DNA of 64,000 bases from Sapria himalayana (Eukaryota; Streptophyta; Magnoliopsida; Malpighiales; Rafflesiaceae): assembly GCA_029783825.1 (NCBI GenBank), contig JAREIK010016290.1:18123-82122 (forward strand). The letters run 5' to 3'. Position numbers and translations under genes: made by a program. The notes under the pieces were generated by a model. The model did no database searches. It was not told where the DNA came from and saw nothing but the letters and a program-made list of their open reading frames with translations. This document shows positions 22,196 through 35,312 of the stretch, one piece after another; position 1 is the first letter of the stretch, and each line of letters starts with the position of its first letter.

Positions 22196-25100
22196 ATTAT
22201 ATATGGTATACCAGTTTAATAGATCGATTATTTAGGGGTTTTATCATTTAAGAGTTTAGCAATTTATGTTTTTAGGCATTTAGTGGTATATAGGTTTTAT
22301 TTATATAATAAAAATACAAAAAAAAATTTTTGATTTTTTTTAGATTTTGAAAGGTTATAACTTTTGAAAATAAAATAATTTTTAAAATCTTTTGAAATGT
22401 GAATACCATGTATAATTATATTAATTATATATCATATAAATTCAATATAAATAATTTAAATGATAGATATTATAATAATGATCAAAAATTAAATAAATAC
22501 ACTATTATTAATAATATAAATATTAATTAAAATATATTTAAATAACAAAAATGATTCAAATCAAATAAAAATATATTACTAAATAATAATTTTAATTTTT
22601 AATTTTTTCCATCTTTTTATTAAGCTTATAATTTTTTATGATTAAAAATAAATTATATAAATAATAACTGTCTCACTCGAAATTTATTTTGTAATTAATT
22701 TTTCTAAAAAAGTAAAATATAAATAAATAAAATGAATATTTAAAATTATAATAAATAGAAATAAAATGAGATTTATTATTTATTAGGTAGTATACAGCTG
22801 TTATAAGGTTTATGTATTTAGGGGTTTCGGGTTTTATGAGCTGCTGATTTAAGTAAGTAAACATCTAGTGGTCTATAGGTTTTATTTAAAAAAGAAATAA
22901 CAAAAAATTTATTTTTTGTATTCTTTCTCATTTTTTAAGATTATAACCTTTGAAAATATAATAATTTTTAAATTTTTTACAAAGGTGAATACAATATTTA
23001 TTTATAATAATCATAATAATTATATATCATATAAATTCAATATAAACAATGTTATTGATAGATATTCTAATAATTATAAAAAAATAAATTAAAAATCTAT
23101 TATGAATAAGATTGATATTACTTAAATATAATATCAAAACCTAAAATGATTGAAAAGCAAATCAAAATATATCACTAAATAATAATTATTTGTTTTTAAA
23201 TTTTTATGATTTTATAACCTTATCTATTTTTTGATGAAAAATATTTTTAATAAATTATATTTTTAACTCATAATTTATTTTATAATTAATAAATATATAA
23301 AAATAAAAAACTAAACAATCAAATTAATTTTTTAAATTATAATGAAAACAAATAAAAATGAGATTTATTAAATATTATTTAGGGTATACCTGGTTTAAAG
23401 GATTATCTAAATAGGGGTATCGGGATTTTGTAGTTTAGTGATTTAAGTGCTTAGACATTTAGTGGTTTATATGTTTTATTTAAACAATGAAATAACAAAA
23501 AAAAATTATATTTTTTTATTTTTTGACATTATTAAATTATATTATCATTGAAAATATAATAATTTTAAATTTTTTTAAAAATGTGAATACAATATTTAGT
23601 AATAATAATCATTATAATTATATTTAAAATAAACTAAATATAAACAATTTTATTGATAGATATGATATCAATTATCAAAAAATAAATTAATATGCTATTA
23701 TTAATATAATAGATATAAATTAAAATATAATTAAAAACCTAAAATGATTCAAAAACAATATAAAATTTATTATTAAATAATAATTTTTGTTTTTTAGTTT
23801 TTACTTCTTTTTATAAGCTTATATATATTTTTGATGAAAAATAAATTATTTAAATTATATTTGTATCACTCATAATTTATTTTGTAATTAATATTTAAAT
23901 ATATTATTTAAATTATATTTAAGGTTTACGAGTTTAAATGATTAAGTATTTAGGGGCTTCGGGGTTTAGGAGTTTAGAGATTTATGTGTTTAGGCATTTA
24001 ATGGATTATAAGTTTTATTTAAACAATGATATAACAAAAAATTTATTTTTGTTATTTTTTATCATTTTTGAAGGTTATAACCTTTGAAAATATAACAATT
24101 TTTAAATTTTGTTTATATGTGAATACAATATCTAGTTATGATAATTTTAATAATTATATATCATGTAAATTCAATATAAATAATTATATTTATAGATATT
24201 ATATTAATGATCAGAATATAATTAATAAACTATTATTAATAAGAAATATTTTATTTAAAATATATTTGCAAAACGTAAATTTATTCAAAATCAAAATAAA
24301 ATATATTACTTAATAATAATTTATTTGATGTTTTGCTTCTTTTAATAAGTTTATATTTTTTTTTATTAAAAGTAAATTATTTAAATTATATTTGTCTTCC
24401 TCATAATTTTTTTTTAATTTATAATTCTATAAAAATAAACTAATAAATAATTAAAATGAATAATTAAAACTATAATGAATACAAATAAAATATAGATTTA
24501 TTATTTATTGTTCAGGATATACTAGTTTAATGGTTTAAGTATTTAGGTGTTTTTGGGTTTAGTGATTTAAGTGTTTAGGCCTTTAGTGATTTATACTTTT
24601 TATTTAAAGAATGAAAAAATAAAAAATTTAATTTTTTGATTTTTTATAATTTTTGAGGGTTATTACCTTTGAAATTATAATAATTTTTAATTTTATTTAA
24701 ATGTGAATATAATATTCAGTAATAATAATCTTAATAATTATATATAATGTAAACTCAATATAAATAGTTTTATTAATAGATTTTATAATAATGATCAATA
24801 AAAAATTAATAAACTAATATTAATAAGAATTATATAAATTAAAATATAATTGCAAAAATGAAAAATGATTGAAAATAAAAATAAAATATATTACTAAATA
24901 ATAAATTTTTGTTTTTAAAATTTTGCCTCTTTTTATAAGTATATATTTTTTTCTTAATGAAAAATAAATTATTTAAATTAGATCTGTCACACAAAATTTA
25001 TTTCGTAATTAATATTTCTATAAAAATAAACTGATATATAATTAAAATAAAAATTTAAAAATATAGTTAATAAAAATTAAATTGAGATTTATGATTTTTT

Positions 25101-26270
25101 ATAATGTAAACAAGTCAAATAGTTAAAGTATTTAGAGGTTTTGTCATTTAGGAGTTTAGCAATTTATGTTTTTAGGCATTTAGTGGTTTATAGGTTTTAT
25201 TTAATCAATAAAATAACAAAAAAAAATTTTGTTATTTTTTCGCATTTTCATAGGTTATAACCTTTGAAAATATAATAATATTTAAATTTTTTTGAAATGT
25301 GAATACAATATTTAGTTATAATAATATTAGTAATTATATTTGATATAAATTCAATATAAATAATTTTATTGATAGATATTATAATAATGATCAAATTTAA
25401 ATTAATAAACTAATAATAAAAAGATTGAAATTAATTAAAAATATTTACAAAACCCAAATTGATTCAAAATAAAGTAAAATATATTACTGGATAATAATTT
25501 TTAATTTTTAAATTTTTACTTCTTTTATAAGCATATAGTTTTTTTGATTAAAAATAAATTAATTAAAATCTATATGTTGCTCACATAATTTAATTTGTAA
25601 TAAATATTTCTATAAAAATAAACAAATAAATAATTAAAATGAATATTTAAAATTATAATAAATACAAATAAAAATTAGATTTATTAATTATTAAGTAGTA
25701 TATAGTGGTTTAATGGTTTATGTATTTAGGCAATATGAGGATTAAAAGTTTACTGATATAACAGTCTATGCATTTAGTAGATTATAGGTTTTATTAAAAA
25801 ATAAAATAATAAAAAAATTTATTTTTTTTATTTTTTATATTTTCAAAGGTTGTAACCTTTGAAAATATAATAATTTTACAAATTTTTTTAAAAGTGAATA
25901 CAATATTTAGTTATAATTATCATTATATTTATATATCATATAAATTCAATATAACAATTTTATTGATAAATATTCTAATAATGATCAAAAAATAAATTAA
26001 TAACCTATTATTAATAAGATAGATATCAATTAAAATATAATTACAAAGCCTAAAATGATTCAGAAGAAAAGCAAAATATATTACTATATAATAATTTTTT
26101 ATTTTCAAAATTTTTTTTCTTTTGAAAAGTTTATCAATAATTTTTTGATGAAAAATAATTTATATAAATTATATTTTTCTAACTCAATTTATTTTGTGAT
26201 TAATATTTATATATAAATAAACAAATAATAATTAAAATGAATATTTAAAATTATAATGAAAAAAATGAGA

Positions 26271-26364
26271 TTTATTATTTATTATTTATTATTTATTATT
26301 TATTATTTATTATTTATTATTTATTATTTATTATTTATTATTTATTATTTATTATTTATTATTT
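26271..26364 (+). repeat. (TTTATTA)n microsatellite, about 13 units
   Basis: A perfect heptanucleotide run of about 94 bp. Other monomers carry two or three TTTATTA units at the same place, directly before TTTAGG. This is a local expansion of an existing heptamer, most likely by slippage. Confidence 0.97.
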
Positions 26365-26650
26365 AGGAATACCTGTTTAATTTAAATTAGATCTGTCTCA
26401 CTAATAATTTATTTTGTAATTAATATTTTTATAAAAATAAACTGATAAATAATTAAAATAAAAATTTAAAATTTTACTGAATAAATAATAAAAAAAGATT
26501 TATGAATTATTATTAATGTATACCAGTTTAATAATTTAAGTACCTATAGTTTTTTTTATGGCGTTAGCGATTTATGTTTTTAGGCATTTAGTGGTTTATA
26601 GGTTTTATTTAAACAATGAAATAACAAAAAAATTATTTTTGATATTTTTT

Positions 26651-26684
26651 CACATTTTCAAAGGGTATAACCTTTGAAAATGTG
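26651..26684. repeat. 34-bp palindrome with a remodelled right arm
   Basis: The left arm reads CACATTTTC, as in several monomers. The right arm reads GAAAATGTG instead of the usual GAAAATATA, so symmetry now extends to 34 bp with one mismatched pair near the centre (GGGTATAACC). Confidence 0.85.
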
Positions 26685-29600
26685 ATAATTTGAAAATTTT
26701 TAAAAAATGTGAATACATTATTTAGTAATAATAATCATTATAATTATATATAATATAAACTAAATATAAATAATTTTATTGATAGATATGATATCAATTA
26801 TCAAAGAATAAATTAATATGCTATTATTAATATGATAGATATAAATTAAAATATAATTGGAAAACCTTAAAATATTCAAAATCCAAGTAAAATTTATTAC
26901 TAAATAATAATTTTTTTTAGTTTTTGCTTCTTTTTATAAGCTTATATATTTTTTTGATGAAAAATAAATTATTTAATTTATATTTGTATCACTCCTAATT
27001 TATTTTGTAATTAATATTTTAATAAATTATTTAAATTATATTTAATGTTTATGAGTTTAATGGTTTAAGTATTTAGGGGCTTTTGTGTTTAAGAGTTTAG
27101 TGGTTTAAGTGTTTAGGCATTTAGTGGTCTATATGTTTTATTTAAACAATGATGTAACAAAAAATTTATTTTTATTATTTTTTTTTATTTTTGAAGGTTA
27201 TAACCTTTGAAAATATAATAATTTAGAAATTCTTTTCAAATGTAAATATAATATTTAGTTAAAATAATCTTAATAATTATAAGTCATTTTAAATTCAATA
27301 TAAATAATTACATTGCTATATTTTATAATAATCATCAAACAAAATTTAATAAACTATTATTAATAAGATAGATATTATTTAAAATATATTTGCAAAATCT
27401 AAATTTATTCAAAATCAAAGTAAAATATATTATTTAATAATAATTTTTATAATGTTTTGCTTTTTTTTATAACTTTATATTTTTGTTATTATATATAAAT
27501 TATTTAAATTAATTTATCATACATATAAATTATTTTGTAATTTATAATTCTATAATAATAAACTAATAAATAATTAATATAATTATTTAAAATTATAATG
27601 AATACAAATAAAATTGAGATTTATTATTTATTCTTCAGGATATACCGGTTTAATGGTTTAAGTATTTAGGTGTTTTTTGGTTTAAGAGTTTAGTGATTTA
27701 AGTGTTTAGACCTTTAGTGATTTATAGTTATTATCTAAAGAATTAAAAAACAAAAAATTTAATATTTTGAATTTTTTTAATTTTTGAAGTTTGTAACCAT
27801 TGAATATATAATAATTTTTAATTTTTTTAAATGTGAAAATAATATTTAGTTATAATAATCTTAATAATTATATCTAATGTAAACTAAATATAAATAATTT
27901 TATTAATAGATATTATAATAATGATCAATAAATAAATAAATTAATAAACTAGTATTAATAAGAATGATATAAATTAAAATATAATTGTAGAACCTAAAAT
28001 GATTCAAAATCAAAATAAGATATATTATAAATAATAATTTTTTATTTTAAAAATTTTACCTCATTTTATAAGCATATATATTTTTTTGATGAAAAATAAA
28101 TTATTTAAATTATATCTATCTCACTAATAATTTATTTTGTAATTAATATTTCTATAAAAATAAATCGATAAATAATTAAAATGAATAATTAAAATTATAA
28201 TGAATACTAATAAAAAGTGATTTATTATTTATTATTTAGGGTATACCTATTTAATGGTTTAAGTTTTTTGTGGTTTGGGGTTAAGGAGTTTATTGATTTA
28301 TATGTTTCCACATTTAGGTGTTTATAGGTTTTATTTAATCAATGAAATAACAAAAAATTTATTTTTATGAATTTTCATGATTTTCAAAGATTATAACCTT
28401 TGAAAATATAATTATTTTTTAATCTTTCTAAAATATGAATACAATACTTAGTTATAATAATCTTAATAATTATATTTGATGTAAATTTAAAATAAAAAAT
28501 TTTATTAATATATATTATTATAATGATCGAAAAATAAATTTATAAACTATTATTAATAAGATAAATATTAATTAAAATATATTTATAGAACCCAAAATAA
28601 TTCAAAATCAAAGTAAATTATATTACTAAATATTATTTTAAATTTTTTAAATTTTATTTTTTTTATAAGCTTATATTTTTTTTCATAAAAAATAATATAT
28701 TAAAATTATATATGTCTCACTGATTATTTATTTTGTAATTAATATTTCTATAAAAATAAACTAAAAAAATAATTAAAATGAATATTTAAAATTATAATGA
28801 ATACAAATAAAAATGAAATTTATTATTTATTATTTAGGTTATATAGGTTTAATGGTTTAAGTATTTTGGGGTTTAGGAGTCTAGAGATTTAAAAGATTAG
28901 GCATTTAGTGGTTTATATGTTATATTTAAATAATAAAATAATAAAAAAATTATTTTTTGATTTTTTATCATTTTTGAATGTTATAACTTTTGAAAATATA
29001 ATAATTTTTATATTTTTTTCTAATGTACATATAATATTTGATAATAATAATTGTAATAATTACAAGACATTTAAATTCATTATAAGTAATTTTATAGATA
29101 GTTATTATAAAATTGATCAAAAAACAAATTAATAAACTATTCTTAATAAGATTGATAGCAATTAAAATGTAATTGCAAAACCTATATATAATGATTCAAA
29201 ATCAAAGTAAAATATATTACTAACTAAGAATTTTTTGTATTTAAATGCTTACATCTTTTTATATACTTATATTCTTTTTGATTAAAAATAAATTATTAAA
29301 AATATAGTTGTCTCGCTCATTATTTAATTTGTAATTAATATTTCTATAAAAAATAAACTAATAAATAATTAAAATGAATATTTAAAATTATAATGAATAC
29401 AATTAAAATGAGATTTATGATTTATTATATGTGGTATACATGTTTATTGATTTGATTATTAAGGAGTTTTGTCGTTTAGAAGTTTAGAAATTTATGTTTT
29501 TAGGCATTTTGTGGTATATAGGTTTTATTTATATTATAAAAATACAAATTTTTTTTTTGATTTTTTTAAATTTTGAAAGGTTATAACGTTTGAAAATAAA

Positions 29601-31508
29601 ATAATTTTTAAAATCTTTTGAAATGTGAATACCATGTATAATTATATTAATCTTACTTATTATATATAATATAAATTCTATATAAACAATTTTATTGATA
29701 GATATTATAATAATGATCAAAAATTAAATTAATAAATAATTATTAATAATATAAATATTAATTAAAATATATTTACATAACAAAAAATGATTCAAAATCA
29801 AATCAAAATATATTACTAAATAATAATATTTAATTTTAAAATTTATCATTCTTTTTATAAGCTTATATTTTTTTTTTGATTAAAAATAAATTATTTAAAT
29901 AATATTTGTATTACTCGTAATTTATTTTGTAATTAATTTTTCAAATAATTAAACTATAAATAATTAAAATGAATATTTAAAATTATAATAAATATAAATA
30001 AAAATGAGATTTATTATTTATTAAGTAGTATATAGATGTTAAAATGTTTATGTATTTAGGGGTTTTAGGGTTTATGAGCTTAATAATTTAAGTAAGTAAG
30101 CATTTAATGTTCTATAGGTTTTATTTAAAAAATAAAATAACTAAAAATTTATTTTTATTATTTTTTCTCATTCTTTAAGATTATAATCTTTGAAAATATA
30201 ATAATTTTAAAATATTTTACAAAAGTGAATACAATATTTATTTATAATAATCATAATAATTATATATCATATAAATTCAATATAAACAATTTTATTGATA
30301 TATATTCTAATAATTATCATTAAATAAATTAAATATTTATTATGAATAAGATTGATATTACTTAAAACATAATATCAAAAACCTAAAATGATTCAAAATC
30401 AAAGCAAAATATATTACTAAATAATAATTATTTGTTTTTAAATTTTTATTCTTTTTATAAGCTTATCAATTTTTTTAATTAAAAATAATTTTGATAAATT
30501 TTATTTTTATCTCATAATTTATGTTATAATTAATACATATATAAAAATAAAAAACTAAACAATGAAAATGATTTTTTTTAATTATAATGAAAACAAATAA
30601 AAATGAAATTAATTAATTATTATTTAAGTTATACCGATTTAAAAAATTATCTATATAGAGGTATCGGGATTTTGTAGTTTAGTGATTTAAATGCTTAGGC
30701 ATTTAGTGGTGTATATGTTTTATTTTAACAATATAATAAAAAAGAAAAATATTTTTTTTATTTTTACACATTTTCAAAGGTATAACCTTTGAAAATATGA
30801 TAATTTTAAAATTTTTTTCAAAAGTGAATACAATATTTAGTTATAATAATCATTATATTTATATATCATATGAATTCAATATAAACATTTTTATTGATAA
30901 ATATTCTAATAATATTTAAAAGATAACTTAATAATCTATTATTAATAAGATAGATATCAATTAAAATATAATTACAAAACTTAAAATGATTCAGAAGCAA
31001 CGCAAAATATATTACTATACAATAATTTTTTGTTTTGAATTTTTTTGATTTAAAAAGTTTATCTATAATATTTTGATGAAAAATAATTTATATAAATTAT
31101 ATTTTTGTAACTCATAGATTATTTGTTAATTAATATTTTTCTAAAAATAAACAAATAAATAATAAAAATGAAGAATTAAAATTATAATTAAAAAATGAGA
31201 TTTATTATTTATTATTTAGGGTATACCTGTCTAATTTAAATTAGATCAGTCTTACTAATAATTTATTTTGTATTTATTATTTCTCTAAAAATAAACTGAA
31301 AATTAATTAAAATAAAAATTTAAAATTATACTGAATAAAAATTAAAATGATATTTATGATTTATTATTAATGTATATTAGTTTAATTGATTAAGTATTTA
31401 GAGGTTTTGTCTTTTAGGAGTTCAGCGATTTAGGTTTTTACGCATTTAGTGGTTTATAGGTTTTATTTAATCAATAAAATAACAAAAAAAAATTTGTAAT
31501 TTTTTTGC

Positions 31509-31536
31509 ATTTTCATAGGTTATAACCTATGAAAAT
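31509..31536. repeat. 28-bp palindrome with paired substitutions
   Basis: J-type monomers usually have CATAGG on the left and CCTTTG on the right, which breaks symmetry at one pair. This copy has CATAGG and CCTATG, restoring a perfect 28-bp palindrome through a matching change on the other arm. Confidence 0.88.
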
Positions 31537-33457
31537 ATAATAATATTTAAATTTTTTTGAAATGTGAATACAATATTTTGCTATAATAATATTAGTAATT
31601 ATATATGATATAAATTCAATATAAATAATTTTATTGATAGATATTATAATAATGATCAAATTTAAATTAATAAACTAATAATAAAAAGATTGAAATTAAT
31701 TAAAAACTATTTACAAAACCCAAATTGATTCAAAATAAAGTAAAATATATTACGGGATAATAATATTTAATTTTTAAATTTTTACTTCTTTTATAAGCAT
31801 ATATATTTTTTGTTAAAAAATAAATTAATTAAAATCTATATTTCGCTCTCATAATTTAATTTGTAATAAATATTTCTATAAAAATAAACTAATAAATAAT
31901 TAAAATGAATATTAAAATTTATAATAAATAGAAATAAAAATTATATTTATTAATTATTATGTAGTATATAGCGGTTTAATGGTTTATGTAATTAGGCATT
32001 AAGAGGTTTAAGAGTTTAATGATTTAACTGTGTATGCATTTAGTGGCTTATAGGTTTTATTAAAAAAATAAAATATTAACAAATGTATTTTTATTATTTA
32101 TTGATATTTTCAAAGGTTATAACATTTGAAAATATAATAATTTTTAAATTTTTCTTAAATGTGAATACAGTATTTAGTTATAATAATCATTATATTTATA
32201 TATCATATAAATTTAATATAAATAATTTTATTGATAAATATTCTAATAATGATCAAAAAATAAATTAATAATATATTATTAATAAGATAGATATCAATTA
32301 AAATATAATTATAAAACTTAAAATGATTCAGAAGAAAGCAAAATATATTACTATATAATAATTTTGTGTTTTACATTTTTTTTCTTTTAAAAAGTTTATC
32401 AAAAATTTTTTAATGAAAAATAAATTATATAAATTATATTTGTCTAACTCAATTTATTTTGTAATTAATATTTATATATAAATAATCAAATAAATAATAA
32501 AAATGAATATTTAAAATTATAATGAAAAAAAATGAGATTTATTATTTATTATTTATTATTTAGGGATACTGGTTTAATTTAAATAAGATCTGTCTCTCTA
32601 ATAATTTATTTTGTAATTAATATTTTTATAAAATATATTGATAAATAATTAATATAAAAATTTAAAATTATACTGATTAAAAATTAAAATGAGATTAATG
32701 ATTTATTATTAATATATACCACTTTAATGATTTAAGTATTTAGAGGTTTTGTCGTTAAAAGTTTAGTGATTTATGTTTTTAGTCTTTTAGTGGTTTATTG
32801 GTTTTATTTAAAAAAATAACATTACAAAAAAAATTTTATAATTTTTTATCATTTTCATAGGTTATAACATTTGAAAATATAATAATATATAAAATTTTTT
32901 GAAATTTTAATACAATATTTTGTTATAATAATATTAATAGTTAATATATCATATAAATTCAATATAAACAATTTTATTGATAGATAATATAATAATGATC
33001 AAAATTTAAATTAATAAACAATTAATAAACAATTAATAAAAAGATTTATAATAATTAATAAATATTTACAAAACCCAAAATGATTCAAAATTAAAGTTAA
33101 TATAGTATTGGATAATAATTTTTAATTTTTAAATTTTTACTTCTTTTATAAGCATATATATTTTTTGATTAAAAATAAATTAATTAAAATATATATGTCG
33201 CTCTCATAATTTAATTTGTAATAAATATTTCTATAAATTTAAAAAAATAAATAATTAAAATGAATATTTAAAATTATAATAAATAGAAATAAATATTAGA
33301 TTTATTAATTATTAAGTAGTATATAGCGGTTTAATGGTTTATGTATTTATGCATTATGAGGTTTAGGAGTTTACTGATTTAACTGTGTATGCATTTAGTT
33401 GTTTATAGGTTTTATTAAAAAAATAAATAATAAAAAAGTTATTTTTATTATTTTTTG

Positions 33458-33489
33458 ATATTTTCAAAGGTTATAACCTTTGAAAATAT
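33458..33489. repeat. 32-bp perfect palindrome in an F monomer
   Basis: Third perfect 32-bp copy, in the last complete F monomer before the hAT insertion, with the same arms as at 4,510 and 20,932. Confidence 0.88.
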
Positions 33490-34723
33490 AATAAATTTTA
33501 AATTTTTTTTTAAATGTGAATACAAGATTTAGTTATAATAATCATTATATTTATATATCATATAAATTCAATATAAAAAATTTTATTGATAAATATTCTA
33601 ATAATGATCAAAAAATAAATTAATAATCTATTATTAATAAGATAGATATCAATTAAAATATAATTACAAAACCTAAAAATGATTCAAAAGAAAATCAAAA
33701 TATAATACTATATAATAATTTTTTGTTTTGAAATTTTTTTTTATTTTAAAAAGTTTATCAATAATTTTGCTGAAAAATAATTTATATAAATTATATTTGT
33801 CTAACTCAATTTATTTCGTAATTAATATTTATGTATAAATAAACAAATAAATAATTAAAATGAATATTTAAAATTATAATGAAAAAAATGAGATATATTA
33901 TTTATTATTTAGGGATACCAGTTTAATTTAAATTAGATTTGTCTCACAAATAATTTATTTTGTTATTTATATTTCTATAAAATAAATTGATAAATAATAA
34001 AGATTTAAAATTATATTGAATAAAGATTAAAATGACATTTATGACTTATTATTAATGTATACCAGCTTAATGATTTAAGTGTTTAGAGGTTTTTTCGATA
34101 TAAGTTTAGTGATTTATGTTTTTAGGCTTTTAGTGGTTTATAGGTTTTATTTAAAAAAATAAAATAACTAAACAAATTTCTATAATTTTTTATCATTTTC
34201 ATAGGTTATAACATTTGAAAATATAATAATATTTAAAATTATTTGAAATTTTAATACAATATTTTGTTATAATAATATTAATAATTATATATCATATAAA
34301 TTTAATATAAATAATTTTTTTGATAGATATTATAATAATGATCAAAAATTAAATTTATAAACTATTAATATTAGATAGATATTAATTAAAAAATATTTAC
34401 AAAACCCAAATTGATTCAAAATTAATGTAACTTATATTACTTGATAATGATTTTTAATATTTAAATTTATACTTCTTTTATAAGCGTATATTTTTATTAG
34501 ATAAATAATATATTCTTTAAATTATATTTGTCCCACTCATAATTTATTTTGTAATAAATATTTCTAAATAAATACACTAATAAATAAGTAAAATGAATAT
34601 TTAAAAATATAATAAATTGCAATAAAAAATAGATTTAATAATTATTAAGTAGTATTTAGCGGTTTAATGGTTTATGTATTTATGCATTACGGGGTTTATG
34701 AGTTTATTGATTGAACTTTATAT

Positions 34724-34731
34724 GCATTTAG
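34724..34731. repeat. left 8-bp target site duplication of the hAT element
   Basis: GCATTTAG directly precedes the left terminal inverted repeat. The right copy at 38,424-38,431 is GCATTGAG, matching at 7 of 8 positions. An uninterrupted F monomer reads GCATTTAGTGG here, so the insertion split the octamer tract. Eight-base duplications are diagnostic of the hAT superfamily. Confidence 0.9.
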
Positions 34732-34748
34732 TAGGGCTGCTCACAGGA
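34732..34748 (+). repeat. left terminal inverted repeat of the hAT element
   Basis: TAGGGCTGCTCACAGGA, imperfectly complementary to 38,407-38,423. The TAGGG start is common in plant hAT elements. Confidence 0.88.
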
Positions 34749-35312
34749 CTCGGAAATTCGCGACCCAACCCGAAGTCTTGTCCCGAAAAAATCAGGACTG
34801 AGAAAAATCCGTTGACTTTGACTTTTCCCGTCCCATTCTTTCATGTATTTTTTCTTTTGGGATGGTTCCAGATCTTAAGCAATATCCATCCCGAGAACCA
34901 TCCCGTCCTAAAATATCGATACTAGAACCAGGAATATATATATATATATAACATGAAGATGCCACCAATTCCCCTACTGCCCATCCAATTCCGAAACACC
35001 TATTGCTGTTCTGACGAGTTCCAGGCCACCTCACGCTGTTCCAGCCATGTTCATTTAGGTCCAGCCCTTGTCCGTCGAACTTCTGGTTGCCTCCACCATG
35101 TCTCAGATGCCACGAGCATTTTGGGGTGTTTTTCTAACGAGAATTGAGTGATTAATTATTATTATTATGTGTCTCAATTAGTTTTGTTGAGTATTGGTTG
35201 TGGTGTTGTGGTTGGGCCGAATGGGTGGGCTGAATGAGTTATAGTATGTTTTGTAGTGCTTGATTGTTTGAAATATTTATATGTATTTATACTTAACATA
35301 ACATAGTAATTA
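34749..35312. other. hAT left subterminal and leader region
   Basis: Non-coding interval between the left terminal repeat and the start of the transposase remnant. It contains GTCCCG/CCCGTCC-type motifs (34,779-34,915) that resemble those near the right end, a (TA)n run at 34,933-34,951, and C-rich sequence to about 35,130. Open frames of 64-83 codons on both strands show no recognisable domain. Confidence 0.6.

Larger units (their letters stand above)
22196..34731 (+). repeat. satellite array, segment 4
   Basis: Types: rest of E 22,200, M 22,795, Q 23,390, H 23,920, K 24,520, J 25,110 (front part lost), F 25,695, J 26,520, H 27,040, K 27,640, C 28,250, D 28,845, E 29,430, M 30,030, Q 30,640, J 31,375, F 31,965, J 32,710, F 33,315, J 34,060, F 34,660 (cut by the hAT element). 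Q is marked by TATCGGGATTTTGTAG. The complete string H-K-C-D-E-M-Q is seen once here, and 31.4-34.7 kb is a J-F dimer array of period about 1.35 kb. Confidence 0.94.

Noticed and set aside
34674..35147. Open frames at the left end of the hAT element on both strands
   Set aside because: They cross the terminal repeat or satellite boundary, overlap antisense and show no domain. They lie in subterminal non-coding DNA.
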